A DNA stretch of 50,152 bases from Thermoplasmata archaeon (GCA_021818675.1 JAKATR010000028.1:32092-82243); one strand, 5' to 3'; counted from the first letter of the stretch, positions 1 to 9,211 are shown. Numbers and translations are program-made. Notes: generated by a model not told the origin, from the letters alone.

Positions 1-2
1 TC

Positions 3-533
3 AGAGTGTACTCCGGAATGAATGGGAAATTAATGGTAATCCAGTGCGAAGTTCCCATTAAAGAGGAGAATCTCTATGACGTTTCTGAGACACTCATCAA
101 TTGGATTCAACAGTTTTCCCCAAGGGAGCTTGTAACTCTGGACGGCGTTCCAACGCAGGAACCCCCGGAAGAAAGGCACACATACCTGGTAGCCGGATCG
201 GATAGATTGAAGGATTTGTCAAAGAGAGGAATTGCAAGCGCAGAATCGGCAGTCATATTCGGTATTGGCGGAGCATTGCTCAATGAGTGCATAATCAAAA
301 AAATGCCGGCAATCTCGCTGTTAACTCATGTATCCTCCACACTTCCTGACCCGGACTCGGTTCTGACCCTCGTCAAATCTCTGAACGATATATACGATCT
401 GAAAATACAGACCGTCCTTCTGGAAAAAACGGTAACCCAGCTTCACGAAGAGCTTGAAAGAGTTATGAAGGAGTATAATGAGTCACAAAATGCTCCTGCT
501 CCAAAGAAAACCCCTGAGTCCATGTATGGATGA
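3..533 (+). CDS. PAC2-family protein (proteasome assembly chaperone-like), 5' truncated
   Basis: C-terminal part of a PAC2-family protein, the family of archaeal and eukaryotic proteasome assembly chaperones. The visible 176 residues contain the family's central strand-helix pattern, with a VYSG segment followed by VIQCEVPI, then a helix leading into an LVTLDGVP strand, and later a glycine-rich FGIGGALL stretch and the typical helical end. The reading frame is open to the window edge and the codon before the first GTG also fits the family (RVYSG), so the gene starts upstream; roughly 60 to 80 N-terminal residues are probably missing. The C-terminus carries a helix and a short Pro/Lys-rich tail. 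The chaperone role is a family-level inference; no proteasome gene is visible next to it. Confidence 0.75.
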   Translation, partial: RVYSGMNGKLMVIQCEVPIKEENLYDVSETLINWIQQFSPRELVTLDGVPTQEPPEERHTYLVAGSDRLKDLSKRGIASAESAVIFGIGGALLNECIIKKMPAISLLTHVSSTLPDPDSVLTLVKSLNDIYDLKIQTVLLEKTVTQLHEELERVMKEYNESQNAPAPKKTPESMYG

Positions 534-573
534 AAATATTTATGAAAAATATGGCTTTAAGCCACTTAATTTA

Positions 574-2211
574 TTAAAGTAATCCTGTAATTATACCATT
601 TTCTGTAATATCAATGCCGTCTGAGGCAGGTTCCTTTGGAAGGCCTGGCATGGTCATTACGCTTCCAAGGTAAACCACCACAAATTCAGCTCCGGAAGAT
701 AGTGCTACGGAAGTTACTGTAATAGAAAAATCTTCAGGCGCATTGGGTTTCAATGGATCATCGGATATGGAATACTGGGTCTTCGCCATGCATATTGGAA
801 GCTTACCATAACCAAGTCTTTCGATCTTCTTTATGTTGCTCTGTGCAGCTCTGGTATAAATTACTTCCTTTGCACCATATATTTTTTTGCCTATGCTCTC
901 TATCTTTTCTGTTAGAATTTGATCCATGGAATAGGTATATTTTACAGAAATTGGTTTTGCAGGTATAGTTTTCATCAGTAGTTCGGCAATCGCTTTACCT
1001 CCGTCTGCCCCCTTTTCATACACCTCCGAGAGCCCATATGAAATGGAGTTATTCCTAAGCAATGTTTCAACCTCAGATATTTCATTTTCCGTATCATCGG
1101 GAAAACGATTCAGGGCGACTAATGGCTCGAAACCAAAATTTCTCATATTTTTCACATGAAACATGAGATTATTGAACCCATTCTTAAGCGCATTCACATC
1201 TTCAACATCGTGTCTGTCGTTGCCGCCATGAAGTTTCATTGCCCTTATTGTTGCAACAATAACAACGGCACTTATTGGAATGTTACCCACTCTTGAAACG
1301 AGATTCATGAACTTTTCTGCACCAAGATCAGAACCAAAACCGGCTTCTGTTAACACTATATCACTGGTTGCCAGTGCCGTCCGGGCTGCTATGAGGCTGG
1401 ATGTCCCATGAGCAATATTACCAAATGGTCCGGTATGAATGAATGCAGGAACACCGCCCTTTGCCTGAACGAGATTTGGTTTCAGGGCATCCACAAGGAT
1501 CGCTGCCATAGCCCCCTGTGCTTTCAGATCTCCTGAATAAACCGGTTTGCTGTCAAATGTATACCCAACCAGAATTCTGGCCAGACGTCTTTTCAAATCG
1601 CTATAACTATCTGATAAGCCAACAATTGCCATTATTTCTGATGCAGGGGTGATGACGAAGCTATCTCTTGCGAGAATTCCGCCTTCCCCCTGAGAAACCC
1701 CCACGATTATATTTCGCAATGATCGGTCATTCATATCGATTGTCCTTGGAAAAACGATCTTTTCCGGGTTTATTTTCAATTGATTTCCATGAAAAATATG
1801 ATTGTTTATAAGAGCAGACAAAAGGTTGTGTGCTGCGGTTATTGCCGGGAAATCTCCCGTAAAAAGTAAATTAATCCTGTCTGATGGCTCTACAGTTGCT
1901 TCTCCACCTCCAGTGGCTCCTCCCTTCACTCCAAAGCAGGGCCCCATTGATGGTTCACGTATTGAAATACTTACCTTTTGTCCCATTTTATGCAGTGCCT
2001 GAGAGATACCTATGACCGTTGTTGTTTTGCCTTCCCCGTATTTGGTTGGAGTCATTGCTGTCACGAGAACAAGCTTCCCCTGAACCTGTTTCTTATTGAG
2101 TTTCATAAAATTAACCTTGGCCATATAATCACCATAGGGCTCAATTTTATCCTTAGAAATCCCTATCTGTGATGCCACATCCTCAATTTTCATTAATTTA
2201 TTAGTGTCCAT
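574..2211 (-). CDS. fhs: Formate--tetrahydrofolate ligase
   Basis: Cytosolic enzyme making 10-formyl-THF from formate, THF and ATP; 545 residues, close to the family's usual 550 to 560. Seen: P-loop TPTKYGEGKTT at residues 54-64, the EPSMGPCFGVKGG segment near 86-98 typical of FTHFS, a GNIAHGTSS segment and DLGAEKF further on, ending in a conserved TMPGLPK stretch and the usual short tail. ATG start followed by a second in-frame Met (MKIEDVAS), either of which would suit. It stands alone, divergent from the small gene at 2314. The 10-formyl-THF produced is the donor for PurN encoded at 47.8-48.5 kb in the same window, so the organism probably uses folate rather than methanopterin for purine C1 transfer. 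Confidence 0.96.
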   Translation of the reverse strand: MDTNKLMKIEDVASQIGISKDKIEPYGDYMAKVNFMKLNKKQVQGKLVLVTAMTPTKYGEGKTTTVIGISQALHKMGQKVSISIREPSMGPCFGVKGGATGGGEATVEPSDRINLLFTGDFPAITAAHNLLSALINNHIFHGNQLKINPEKIVFPRTIDMNDRSLRNIIVGVSQGEGGILARDSFVITPASEIMAIVGLSDSYSDLKRRLARILVGYTFDSKPVYSGDLKAQGAMAAILVDALKPNLVQAKGGVPAFIHTGPFGNIAHGTSSLIAARTALATSDIVLTEAGFGSDLGAEKFMNLVSRVGNIPISAVVIVATIRAMKLHGGNDRHDVEDVNALKNGFNNLMFHVKNMRNFGFEPLVALNRFPDDTENEISEVETLLRNNSISYGLSEVYEKGADGGKAIAELLMKTIPAKPISVKYTYSMDQILTEKIESIGKKIYGAKEVIYTRAAQSNIKKIERLGYGKLPICMAKTQYSISDDPLKPNAPEDFSITVTSVALSSGAEFVVVYLGSVMTMPGLPKEPASDGIDITENGIITGLL

Positions 2212-2313
2212 ATAATATCAGTATAAGAAGCATGAGAAGCAATTTAAACGTGCTGCTTAAATCATAAGGCATTAAATGTCAATCTTTATCTATGCCCATT
2301 CATTAAGAAGATC

Positions 2314-2655
2314 ATGCAGGAAGATTTGGACAAATATATAAAAGGTTTCCTTAAAACAATGCCGTCAGAAGACATGTTTATGGAGGCAATTCGTGAAATA
2401 ATAAAAGATCTTGTAAAAGAATTGATAAGGAGAAAAATCAATGATGATCCAAAGCTCAAGAGTGATATCGCTGAAATGATGCAGGAATATTTTGAATCCA
2501 AGGTGAAGGAGTATGACTCTATGGCTAAAATGGCTAAAATAACTGCAAAAATAGGGTTAATATCTGCTCCAGATTCCATAAAAGATGAGGCCATGAAAGA
2601 CATAATGGAGACGTTCAAAAAGGAGATTCAGGAAATAATCCTCAGAACACTTTAG
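2314..2655 (+). CDS. Small all-helical protein, function unknown
   Basis: 113 residues, rich in Lys, Glu, Met and Ile, with no signal peptide or membrane segment. The sequence reads as four or five amphipathic helices broken near SEDM (about 18-21), NDDPKLKS (about 43-50) and SAPDSIKD (about 84-91). I do not recognise a family. An ATG start follows a CTTTATCTATG TATA-like stretch by about 25 bases, so the mRNA is probably leaderless. It is divergent from fhs and converges on the PolD small subunit with only 9 bases between the stop codons. Real coding is supported by this promoter spacing and by filling the gap between two solid genes; the minus-strand alternative over the same bases is judged a shadow. 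Confidence 0.6.
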   Translation: MQEDLDKYIKGFLKTMPSEDMFMEAIREIIKDLVKELIRRKINDDPKLKSDIAEMMQEYFESKVKEYDSMAKMAKITAKIGLISAPDSIKDEAMKDIMETFKKEIQEIILRTL

Positions 2656-2664
2656 TTTTTCATA

Positions 2665-4074
2665 TCAAATAAATTTTTTATTGATTATGCTTGCAGAATT
2701 GAGATCAAACATAGTCATTATACATGGATCAGGGGCAAAATTCATCATTTTCTGATAGTCTGTCTGGGATTGCCATGTGGATGAATTAACATATCTAACC
2801 CCCTTATAATTGCCCACATAATGAGAATGTATGTGACCCGTGATGAAAATATCTGGAACCTCTTCAATAACGTGATAATCTGTCCCGGAAGGTATTATTG
2901 GAGTTTTCCCTCCGTATACTGGAGATAAATGCCTCCTTTGCAAGATTGCTTCTATGGCGCCTCCTATAGATTCAAAATTTGCACCGGGTACAAGTTCCAC
3001 CATATCATTCAAAGACATTCCATGGTAAATCATCACTTTTTTGTCTTCCAGATTGAGTGAATAAGGATTTGGCAAGAATTTTATATTTTTTGGGAAGAGG
3101 TCTCTAACACCACTTGAAAAAAGTGGCTGTGGTTCTGCCAGTCTCACAGTATCATGATTTCCAGGCATTACATAAACCTGAATATCTTCGGGAATTTCTC
3201 TCAAATAATCAGAAAGAATAGAATATTGATCTATTGGATTAAGGAATTCAAGATCCTTATCCTGACCCGGATATACACCAATACCATCAACCACATCCCC
3301 CGACAGAATAAGATACTTCAGCCTCTGTGCATCCTCATCAGATGAATTGATCCATGATATCATTTTCCTGAATCCATCCTTGAGAAATGTCTTGCTCCCA
3401 ACGTGAATATCCGATATGGAAGCAACGTAAACAGGATCTTTTCCGCTGTTCTGAATCGCCCTGTCAGGTATATCAGGTCTGATTATTTCCTTGACAAAGA
3501 TTGCAGGGCTTTTTCCCGTGGTTGATACTGAGCCCATTACACCTATGACTTCATCGTTTAGAATTAACTCTTTTTTGATGGGATTATCCTTCATTATGAT
3601 GGCTTCGATGCTTTCATCCAGATCTTCGAGTATGAGCCTCTTATGACCATTTTTTGTCTCGGATATGTCTGTTACCATACCCACAATTTTTACATACCCT
3701 CCGGATCTCTTTGCATTCTTAATGTCAGATGCTGATCTGATCTTGCTGCTTGTGAGGATTATTTTCTTTAATTTGTCATACCTGCTCCTGAACAGTTTCT
3801 GAAAATCATCTATTGAACTACCTGTACGTACATCATCAAAATTTATTTCCTGAACTTCCCTGTCAGGTGCAATATCTCCTCTGATAAGCTTGATAACATC
3901 AGATTCACTAATATAACCTGCAGAAATTATTTCAGGGGAAAGCAATCGCGTTACGAGGGAACCCATGCCTTTTTCCAGGATATATTCGAGAGCCTCTGGT
4001 GAAACAAGAATTCCCTTGGATTGGAAGAATTCAAGTACGCCCTCCTTTTTGTTAAAGGCTCTTGGATTGATCAT
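2665..4074 (-). CDS. polB: DNA polymerase D small subunit (DP1), 3'-5' exonuclease
   Basis: Small subunit of archaeal family D DNA polymerase, which proofreads for the large DP2 subunit (not in this window). 469 residues. A helical N-terminal region (1-115) precedes an OB-fold (about 125-200), then a calcineurin-like phosphoesterase domain with all metal-binding motifs intact: SDIHVG 221-226, GDVVDG 259-264, GNHDT 305-309, YHGMS 350-354, and GHIHSH 413-418. This implies an active exonuclease. The ATG at 4074 has a minus-strand TATA-like run around 4096-4102, about 25 bases upstream, fitting a leaderless transcript. Single gene, converging with the small helical protein at 2314. The symbol polB here is the archaeal PolD small-subunit usage and should not be confused with B-family polymerases. 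Confidence 0.94.
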   Translation of the reverse strand: MINPRAFNKKEGVLEFFQSKGILVSPEALEYILEKGMGSLVTRLLSPEIISAGYISESDVIKLIRGDIAPDREVQEINFDDVRTGSSIDDFQKLFRSRYDKLKKIILTSSKIRSASDIKNAKRSGGYVKIVGMVTDISETKNGHKRLILEDLDESIEAIIMKDNPIKKELILNDEVIGVMGSVSTTGKSPAIFVKEIIRPDIPDRAIQNSGKDPVYVASISDIHVGSKTFLKDGFRKMISWINSSDEDAQRLKYLILSGDVVDGIGVYPGQDKDLEFLNPIDQYSILSDYLREIPEDIQVYVMPGNHDTVRLAEPQPLFSSGVRDLFPKNIKFLPNPYSLNLEDKKVMIYHGMSLNDMVELVPGANFESIGGAIEAILQRRHLSPVYGGKTPIIPSGTDYHVIEEVPDIFITGHIHSHYVGNYKGVRYVNSSTWQSQTDYQKMMNFAPDPCIMTMFDLNSASIINKKFI

Positions 4075-4177
4075 TACATGATAATTTGTTACTATCTTAT
4101 ATTGATATTTTTATCATTGATCTCATATGTTTGACATAATTCGGCAATGTTCTATAACTGGATTAAATTAACCAATA

Positions 4178-5062
4178 TTGTCAAAGAAATTAGATCCTTT
4201 GATGTTTATAGTCATGGCCTCATTCTGGGCTCTTAATTACCCGCTTGTCAAAATAGCGCTCGCATATGAAACTCCAACCGTTCTTCTGTTCTTCAGAGTA
4301 TTTTTTGCCTCAGCTTTTTCCCTCATACTATTTTGGAATAAGATAGAATTGAGAATTTCGAAAAAAACCGCTTTGAAGGTCTTTGTATTGTCACTTTTTA
4401 ATGTCATCCTTTTCATGGAACTATGGTTTTATTCTGAAAACTTTATGTCTGCTCCTTTAACCTCCGTGATAATTTACACCTATCCCATAATTTCGACGAT
4501 TTTGTCCATATCGTTCCTTCAGGAAAAGGTAAGATCGAGCATAATAATTGGAATAGTTATGGGATTCGCCGGTATGATAATAGTATTTTCATACCACTTT
4601 GGAGTAAATTCCATTTACGGTCCGGTTCTTGCTATGCTAGGTGCAGTTTCATGGAGCGTGGGCACTGTATTTTTCAAAAAATTCATAACGTTTGAAAACA
4701 AAGAGACGGTAAATCTTTATCAGTTTGTCTTTGCTTTGCCCATTACGCTCGTAATCGCAGTGTTATCCGGGGAAGCGGGGGAAATTGCAAGACCATCATT
4801 ATATTCACTTTTTCTTGCAGCAATGATAGGTATTCCAGGAACAGCCTTTGCCTATTATGCTTTCCTCCATCTTAACAGAGATTATTCTGTGGCCAGAATA
4901 TCATCGCTTTTATTTGTCGTGCCTGCAGTATCTGTATTGTTCAGTTTCTTAATGCTAAATCAATTGTTGAATTTGGTTGAAATTGCAGGTTTGATCCTGA
5001 TTTCCATAGGAACATTTTTCTCTTCCGGGATAGTAAGTAAGGGGTTGAAAAGCAGTGTATAG
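4178..5062 (+). CDS. EamA/DMT-family membrane transporter
   Basis: Integral membrane protein of 294 residues with about ten hydrophobic helices arranged as two five-helix EamA repeats, the layout of drug/metabolite exporters such as RhaT, YdcZ and RhtA relatives. First repeat begins with FWALNYPLVK; the second begins near LAMLGAVSWSVGTVFFKK. Substrate cannot be told from sequence. The start is a TTG at 4178 with TATAA at 4153-4157 about 23 bases ahead, which favours a leaderless TTG start over the in-frame ATG at 4202. The next gene (uracil-DNA glycosylase) starts 8 bases before this stop, so the two are probably co-transcribed, without an obvious functional link. Confidence 0.85.
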   Translation: MSKKLDPLMFIVMASFWALNYPLVKIALAYETPTVLLFFRVFFASAFSLILFWNKIELRISKKTALKVFVLSLFNVILFMELWFYSENFMSAPLTSVIIYTYPIISTILSISFLQEKVRSSIIIGIVMGFAGMIIVFSYHFGVNSIYGPVLAMLGAVSWSVGTVFFKKFITFENKETVNLYQFVFALPITLVIAVLSGEAGEIARPSLYSLFLAAMIGIPGTAFAYYAFLHLNRDYSVARISSLLFVVPAVSVLFSFLMLNQLLNLVEIAGLILISIGTFFSSGIVSKGLKSSV

Positions 5063-5618
5063 TGATCTGGAAAGCATGAACAGAATCATTAGGAGCTGTT
5101 CAAATTGTGCTCTTTATGAACATCGAAAAAATGCAGTTTGTGGTAATGGATCAATATCTCCTGAAATATTTCTTATTGGGGAAGCACCTGGGAAGATTGA
5201 GGACGAAAGTAGTATTCCCTTTAGTGGAAGAAGTGGGAATTTACTAAGAAAATCGCTAGATTCAACAGGTATTTCAGAACACCGCATATACATTACCAAT
5301 TCAGTTAAGTGCAGACCTCCTAACAATGAGAAACCAAAAATGGAATACTTGAAAATCTGTAATGAATACCTTAAATCTGAAATAGAACTTTTAAAACCCA
5401 AAGTAATAATTCCTCTTGGTAACACATCTTTAACGGCCCTTACCCTTATAACTAAAGTAAAGTACAGAAATATTTCAAAGATCGTAGGAGAAAAGTTTCA
5501 ATGGAATGGAATTTTAATTTTTCCACAGTTTCATCCGGCCGCGGTTCTTCGTGATATGAAAAGACTTGAGAAGTTCGATAAAGTTTTTTTAGAAGTTACA
5601 AAAATATTAAAAAATTAG
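5055..5618 (+). CDS. Family 4 uracil-DNA glycosylase (Fe-S)
   Basis: Base-excision repair enzyme that removes uracil from DNA. 187 residues, the usual size for archaeal type 4 UDG. Seen: motif GEAPG at 42-46 followed by the acidic EDES stretch, PFSGRSG, NSVKCRPPNN at about 82-91, and the closing FHPAA at 159-163. Four cysteines (C15, C18, C86, C102) have the C-x2-C and C-x15-C spacing that binds the [4Fe-4S] cluster. GTG start overlapping the transporter by 8 bases; an internal ATG at 5076 is an alternative that would keep all cluster cysteines. Useful to a hot, acid-living cell where cytosine deamination is fast. Confidence 0.93.
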   Translation: MYSDLESMNRIIRSCSNCALYEHRKNAVCGNGSISPEIFLIGEAPGKIEDESSIPFSGRSGNLLRKSLDSTGISEHRIYITNSVKCRPPNNEKPKMEYLKICNEYLKSEIELLKPKVIIPLGNTSLTALTLITKVKYRNISKIVGEKFQWNGILIFPQFHPAAVLRDMKRLEKFDKVFLEVTKILKN

Positions 5619-5659
5619 GGAAAATTAAAAAAAAAAGGGTAAAAATTAAAAATTTTGGA
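5619..5659 (-). terminator. T-rich terminator of the thermopsin gene
   Basis: Between the convergent UDG and thermopsin stop codons, the minus strand carries a run of ten T (5627-5636) plus further T-rich stretches directly after the thermopsin stop. Oligo-T tracts are the standard intrinsic termination signal for archaeal RNA polymerase. On the plus strand the same bases are A-rich, so it should act only for the minus-strand transcript. Confidence 0.6.
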
Positions 5660-8600
5660 TTACGGTTTCTTTCTGAAAAACAGCATTCCAACTCCACCGC
5701 CCACTACCAATCCTCCAACAAGACCTCCTGCAAGGAGTTCATATGCGAAGGTATTGCTTTGTGATGGTACTGATGTGTAAGTAACAGTAAGTTGCATGTT
5801 GCCACTAACTATTATTGTACCGGACACGCTTGATGAAGTATATCCCGACACATTACCAACACTAAAGCTATATGTTCCTGGAGCCAGAGAAATAGGCTGA
5901 GATGCGTTTGTTGTTGTGTATTGATGACCTGCTACCGTCACTGACCATGAAGTCCCATGACTTAATCCAGTTTCTGTGAAAGTCAGAGTATATTTTGTAA
6001 CTACCGGAGTAAACGTTATGGCCACTGTTGTGTTTTGCTTAACGGTAATGGTGTTTGAAGTGATGGACGCAGTGTAACCAGAAACTGCTGGTACCATATA
6101 TGTATAACTCCCTGGAAGGAAACCATACGATAGTGCTGACACGTTTCCGCTCAAAGCCATTCCGTTAACGTCTACTGACCATGTTGTTCCAGCTGCAAGA
6201 CCTGTCTCTGTGAAAGTCAGATGAACATATAATGACGGTGCATTAACTACAGTTGAGCTGCTAGGATTTACTACATTTGCTCCACTGACAAATGTTTGCT
6301 GATCAAATGCATTCACCTGTAGGTAAGAGTAGTCAAATCCTCCAGCAGGAACATCCATAAATGTAACTGAAGTTACGCCCGCTCCTCCCATTACCAATCC
6401 ATCAAATGATGCTAATAAGGCTAATGCGCCAGAACTTGTGGCAAAGGTTACGTTTGATCCACCTATTAGATGTACTGGAGAATTGTCCTGACCAGTAGTT
6501 ATCATACCATAATTATTGTATGCCCCTGTTTGATTGTAATTCCACCAGTAGTTTCCAATATCAGACTTATATAGTGTGAAACTTCCGAGTGGCCCGGTGA
6601 GATTCCAGTTGTTCATGTTATTTGTAACCAAGGTTGTGGTATTGAATGAGTCGTTTGAGTACGGTATCAATGGTTGGTCACCACAATAGACATTGTAATC
6701 AAAGCTTTCCACTGGTATTTGAGTGCCGAAGGCATTCCTGTACACCTTGTCATAGCTGCTGAAGAGCTGAATACCAAATTGCTGAGCGCCGAAATTAAAT
6801 GATGTTCCAAGAGCTGCTGGAGCACATGCTGATAGACCGTTTACAAACGATAGCCCCGCGAATTCATTATCATATATGGTGATATTTGCGTGGACACTTG
6901 ATGGGTTGTATACCATAATTGACGACCCCCATGAAACAAAGCTGTTGTTATATATCTGTACGTTTGTGGAGTTCCATATTTCGAATGATCCATCATAGAA
7001 ATAGGGGTATAACTCGGAACTAAACCAAACGCCAACATTTTGTGAATTGGTTACACTTACATTTGAAGAATTGTATATCTGCAACTGCATCTGGTTATTA
7101 AGTGGTTGAGTGAATCCATAGTTCTGATCAAAGAAATTGATTACCAGAGCGCTAAATCCAGTGTATGTAATTGGCATGTTCGTGCCATTTACTATCACGT
7201 GATCTGAAGTGTTCATTATCAATACACCTGGGAATGTTGGAAACTCATAGTCATTTAGAGCACCAAACAATGGGTTTATAGCCTGACTCGTTGCGTTAAT
7301 GACGTAAGGATTATTTGCTGTTCCAGCTCCTTTTACTGCCATGGAGGCGAGTTCACTGTTACTCGTTACCATTATTGGTGTGTATACTCCCATGGCTTTC
7401 ATTGAGGTCATTTGGGTGGTTAAATCCAGTGTTGAACCAAGAACCTGACCGTAGATTGGAAGTTTATAGTTCTGAAGTGCATCATATAAATATGTCGCAG
7501 ACGGCAGATAGAATGTTGAAGTTGCCTTTGTAAGAGGAGCCCACGCATATACTCCCTGATTTATCATAGTTAGATTGTTGTTTAAGAACATGTATGCCTC
7601 TCCAGGGGTAGACGTTATTGTTTTCTTGGACCAGCTGTATGTATTATTCCATAGACCGTAAACCAGACCTGGGCCTGAACTCAGATATGCTGTTGATCCA
7701 CTGCTATGGACATCTACTCCAACTGATGTTTCTCCTGTTTCTGAACCAATGTCATATGCTGCTCTGACATTGCGGAATCCTTTGTTACCAGTTGAATTGT
7801 TATAATACATAAGATTCATTGTTCCATTTATTCCGTTTACAACAGCAGTGCTTCCTCCTCCTGGACCGCCGATCATAATTTCAGAATCATATGGTATGAA
7901 TCCTGTTGGTGTCAGGTTTGTCCCACTAACCAGATAGGTTGGATGAGGCGCCCTATATGAAGATGGCTGACCGTAGGTTGAATTAAATATGACTTCATCA
8001 TAGTTTCCAGAAACTTGACCCTTTGAAGCACCGGATGTTTGATTTATGTATCCACTTACAATTGTATAGTTGTACCAAACAACGCTGTTTCCGCTTGCAG
8101 TAACTGATGTATTAAGATAGAGATCCACTGTAAAGGGATATGTCATATTGAATGATTTAGAGTACCCATAGTGGTAACCCCCGCCTGTGGCTCCATGTCC
8201 AATTGCCTGTGCGCTGGAATAATTGATTGCGTTGGTGGTAAGATATGTTGCTGGACTTGAGAAGTTCCATACGTTGTCCTCGAATGTCAAACTATGCGTT
8301 CTTGATGAATATAACACAACGTTTTGTGTCCACATCTGACTCGCTGTTCCAAACAAACCAACGTTATCCAGAACTGCGTTCAGTTGGAATGTAACTGTGT
8401 GTGCATCATTTGCGGCCAGATAGAAATTGTTTAACTGGTTAATGCTGAGCACTGCCTCAAAACTCTGTGTTGTGTAATTATAAGTAACAATTTTTCCACT
8501 CTGGTTCATTAATCCATAATCTCCAACTCCCATCGGAGCAGGTGAGATAGAATAACCAGGAGTGATATGCCCTCCTACTATTTTACTTTGGGAAAAGTAG

Positions 8601-8890
8601 TTTGGTATAAACACATTCGATAAAGCTATACCATGTGCTTTTGAGTATTGCAAGACATCATTATACATCTGCATTCTCTGGGAAAGAGAAGGAGCCGATG
8701 TAAGTGAAGAACTCTTCAGACTACTCGCCTGGTTCTGGCTTACCGCATTATTTGCACTATTCACTATACTTTGTGATGATGCTACGTTACCCAAGTGAGC
8801 AGAATTTGGTTGTGATAAAACCAAAATTGCGCCACCAGAAATAACCATGAACATTGCCACCACAATAACTAAAATCCTCTTATTGTCCAT
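5660..8890 (-). CDS. Thermopsin-family (A5) acid protease, secreted and membrane-anchored
   Basis: 1076-residue extracellular protein. N-terminal signal/anchor segment at about 5-26, a Ser/Asn/Gln-rich linker (30-70), then a thermopsin domain recognised by APMGVGDYGL (118-127), the F-E-A-V-L-S-I strand (about 144-150), TVTFQLNAVLDNV and MWTQNVV (186-192). The middle part is rich in Asn-Ser strands like a beta-helix. Two tandem beta-sandwich repeats follow, each opening with LTFTETGL and a GT-x-WSV (about 890-966 and 967-1042), then a C-terminal membrane helix (about 1049-1072) and a short RKKP tail. Thermopsins are acid-stable peptidases of unclear catalytic residues. Many NxS/T sequons suggest glycosylation. 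A minus-strand TATA-like run (8914-8924) lies near 29 bases upstream. Much longer than secreted Sulfolobus thermopsin, because of the C-terminal repeats and anchor. Confidence 0.88.
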   Translation of the reverse strand: MDNKRILVIVVAMFMVISGGAILVLSQPNSAHLGNVASSQSIVNSANNAVSQNQASSLKSSSLTSAPSLSQRMQMYNDVLQYSKAHGIALSNVFIPNYFSQSKIVGGHITPGYSISPAPMGVGDYGLMNQSGKIVTYNYTTQSFEAVLSINQLNNFYLAANDAHTVTFQLNAVLDNVGLFGTASQMWTQNVVLYSSRTHSLTFEDNVWNFSSPATYLTTNAINYSSAQAIGHGATGGGYHYGYSKSFNMTYPFTVDLYLNTSVTASGNSVVWYNYTIVSGYINQTSGASKGQVSGNYDEVIFNSTYGQPSSYRAPHPTYLVSGTNLTPTGFIPYDSEIMIGGPGGGSTAVVNGINGTMNLMYYNNSTGNKGFRNVRAAYDIGSETGETSVGVDVHSSGSTAYLSSGPGLVYGLWNNTYSWSKKTITSTPGEAYMFLNNNLTMINQGVYAWAPLTKATSTFYLPSATYLYDALQNYKLPIYGQVLGSTLDLTTQMTSMKAMGVYTPIMVTSNSELASMAVKGAGTANNPYVINATSQAINPLFGALNDYEFPTFPGVLIMNTSDHVIVNGTNMPITYTGFSALVINFFDQNYGFTQPLNNQMQLQIYNSSNVSVTNSQNVGVWFSSELYPYFYDGSFEIWNSTNVQIYNNSFVSWGSSIMVYNPSSVHANITIYDNEFAGLSFVNGLSACAPAALGTSFNFGAQQFGIQLFSSYDKVYRNAFGTQIPVESFDYNVYCGDQPLIPYSNDSFNTTTLVTNNMNNWNLTGPLGSFTLYKSDIGNYWWNYNQTGAYNNYGMITTGQDNSPVHLIGGSNVTFATSSGALALLASFDGLVMGGAGVTSVTFMDVPAGGFDYSYLQVNAFDQQTFVSGANVVNPSSSTVVNAPSLYVHLTFTETGLAAGTTWSVDVNGMALSGNVSALSYGFLPGSYTYMVPAVSGYTASITSNTITVKQNTTVAITFTPVVTKYTLTFTETGLSHGTSWSVTVAGHQYTTTNASQPISLAPGTYSFSVGNVSGYTSSSVSGTIIVSGNMQLTVTYTSVPSQSNTFAYELLAGGLVGGLVVGGGVGMLFFRKKP

Positions 8891-9211
8891 TGTTAATCTC
8901 GTATAAATGAAGATATATTATTTAATCTTTCACATTTTAAGAGCCATTATAATTACTGATGTAATAATAATTAATTTATACTGAAATAAGAAGTAAAAAT
9001 TAAATGTAATTGAAAGGAACATATATGAGATATGATATCACTAAACATTCCATAATTGATAAAAAGAGTTAAAAACGAAGTTAAACAAATACAAATAAAC
9101 TATAGTTTGCTGAGCTCATTTATATATTTAAAAGTGAGCCAAATATAATTTTTTTACTGTGAATCGATTAATTTCTAAAAGTTCAGATAAATCTTCACAG
9201 TTCTTAATATT
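8891..9211. other. 320-base intergenic region with a hairpin
   Basis: The only gene-free stretch over 300 bases. It holds the thermopsin promoter at its left side and strongly AT-rich DNA throughout. A perfect 8-base inverted repeat (ACTGTGAA 9156-9163, TTCACAGT 9194-9201, 30-base loop) sits just past the guaB stop, and a smaller one (GCTCA / TGAGC) lies around 9114-9139. I see no tRNA-like cloverleaf, no C/D or H/ACA box pattern that I would trust, and no plausible reading frame. Confidence 0.5.

Noticed and set aside
2286-2618. 110-codon minus-strand frame over the helical protein at 2314
   Set aside because: Ser/Ile-rich mirror of the Lys/Glu-rich plus-strand gene, no promoter or ribosome-binding site.
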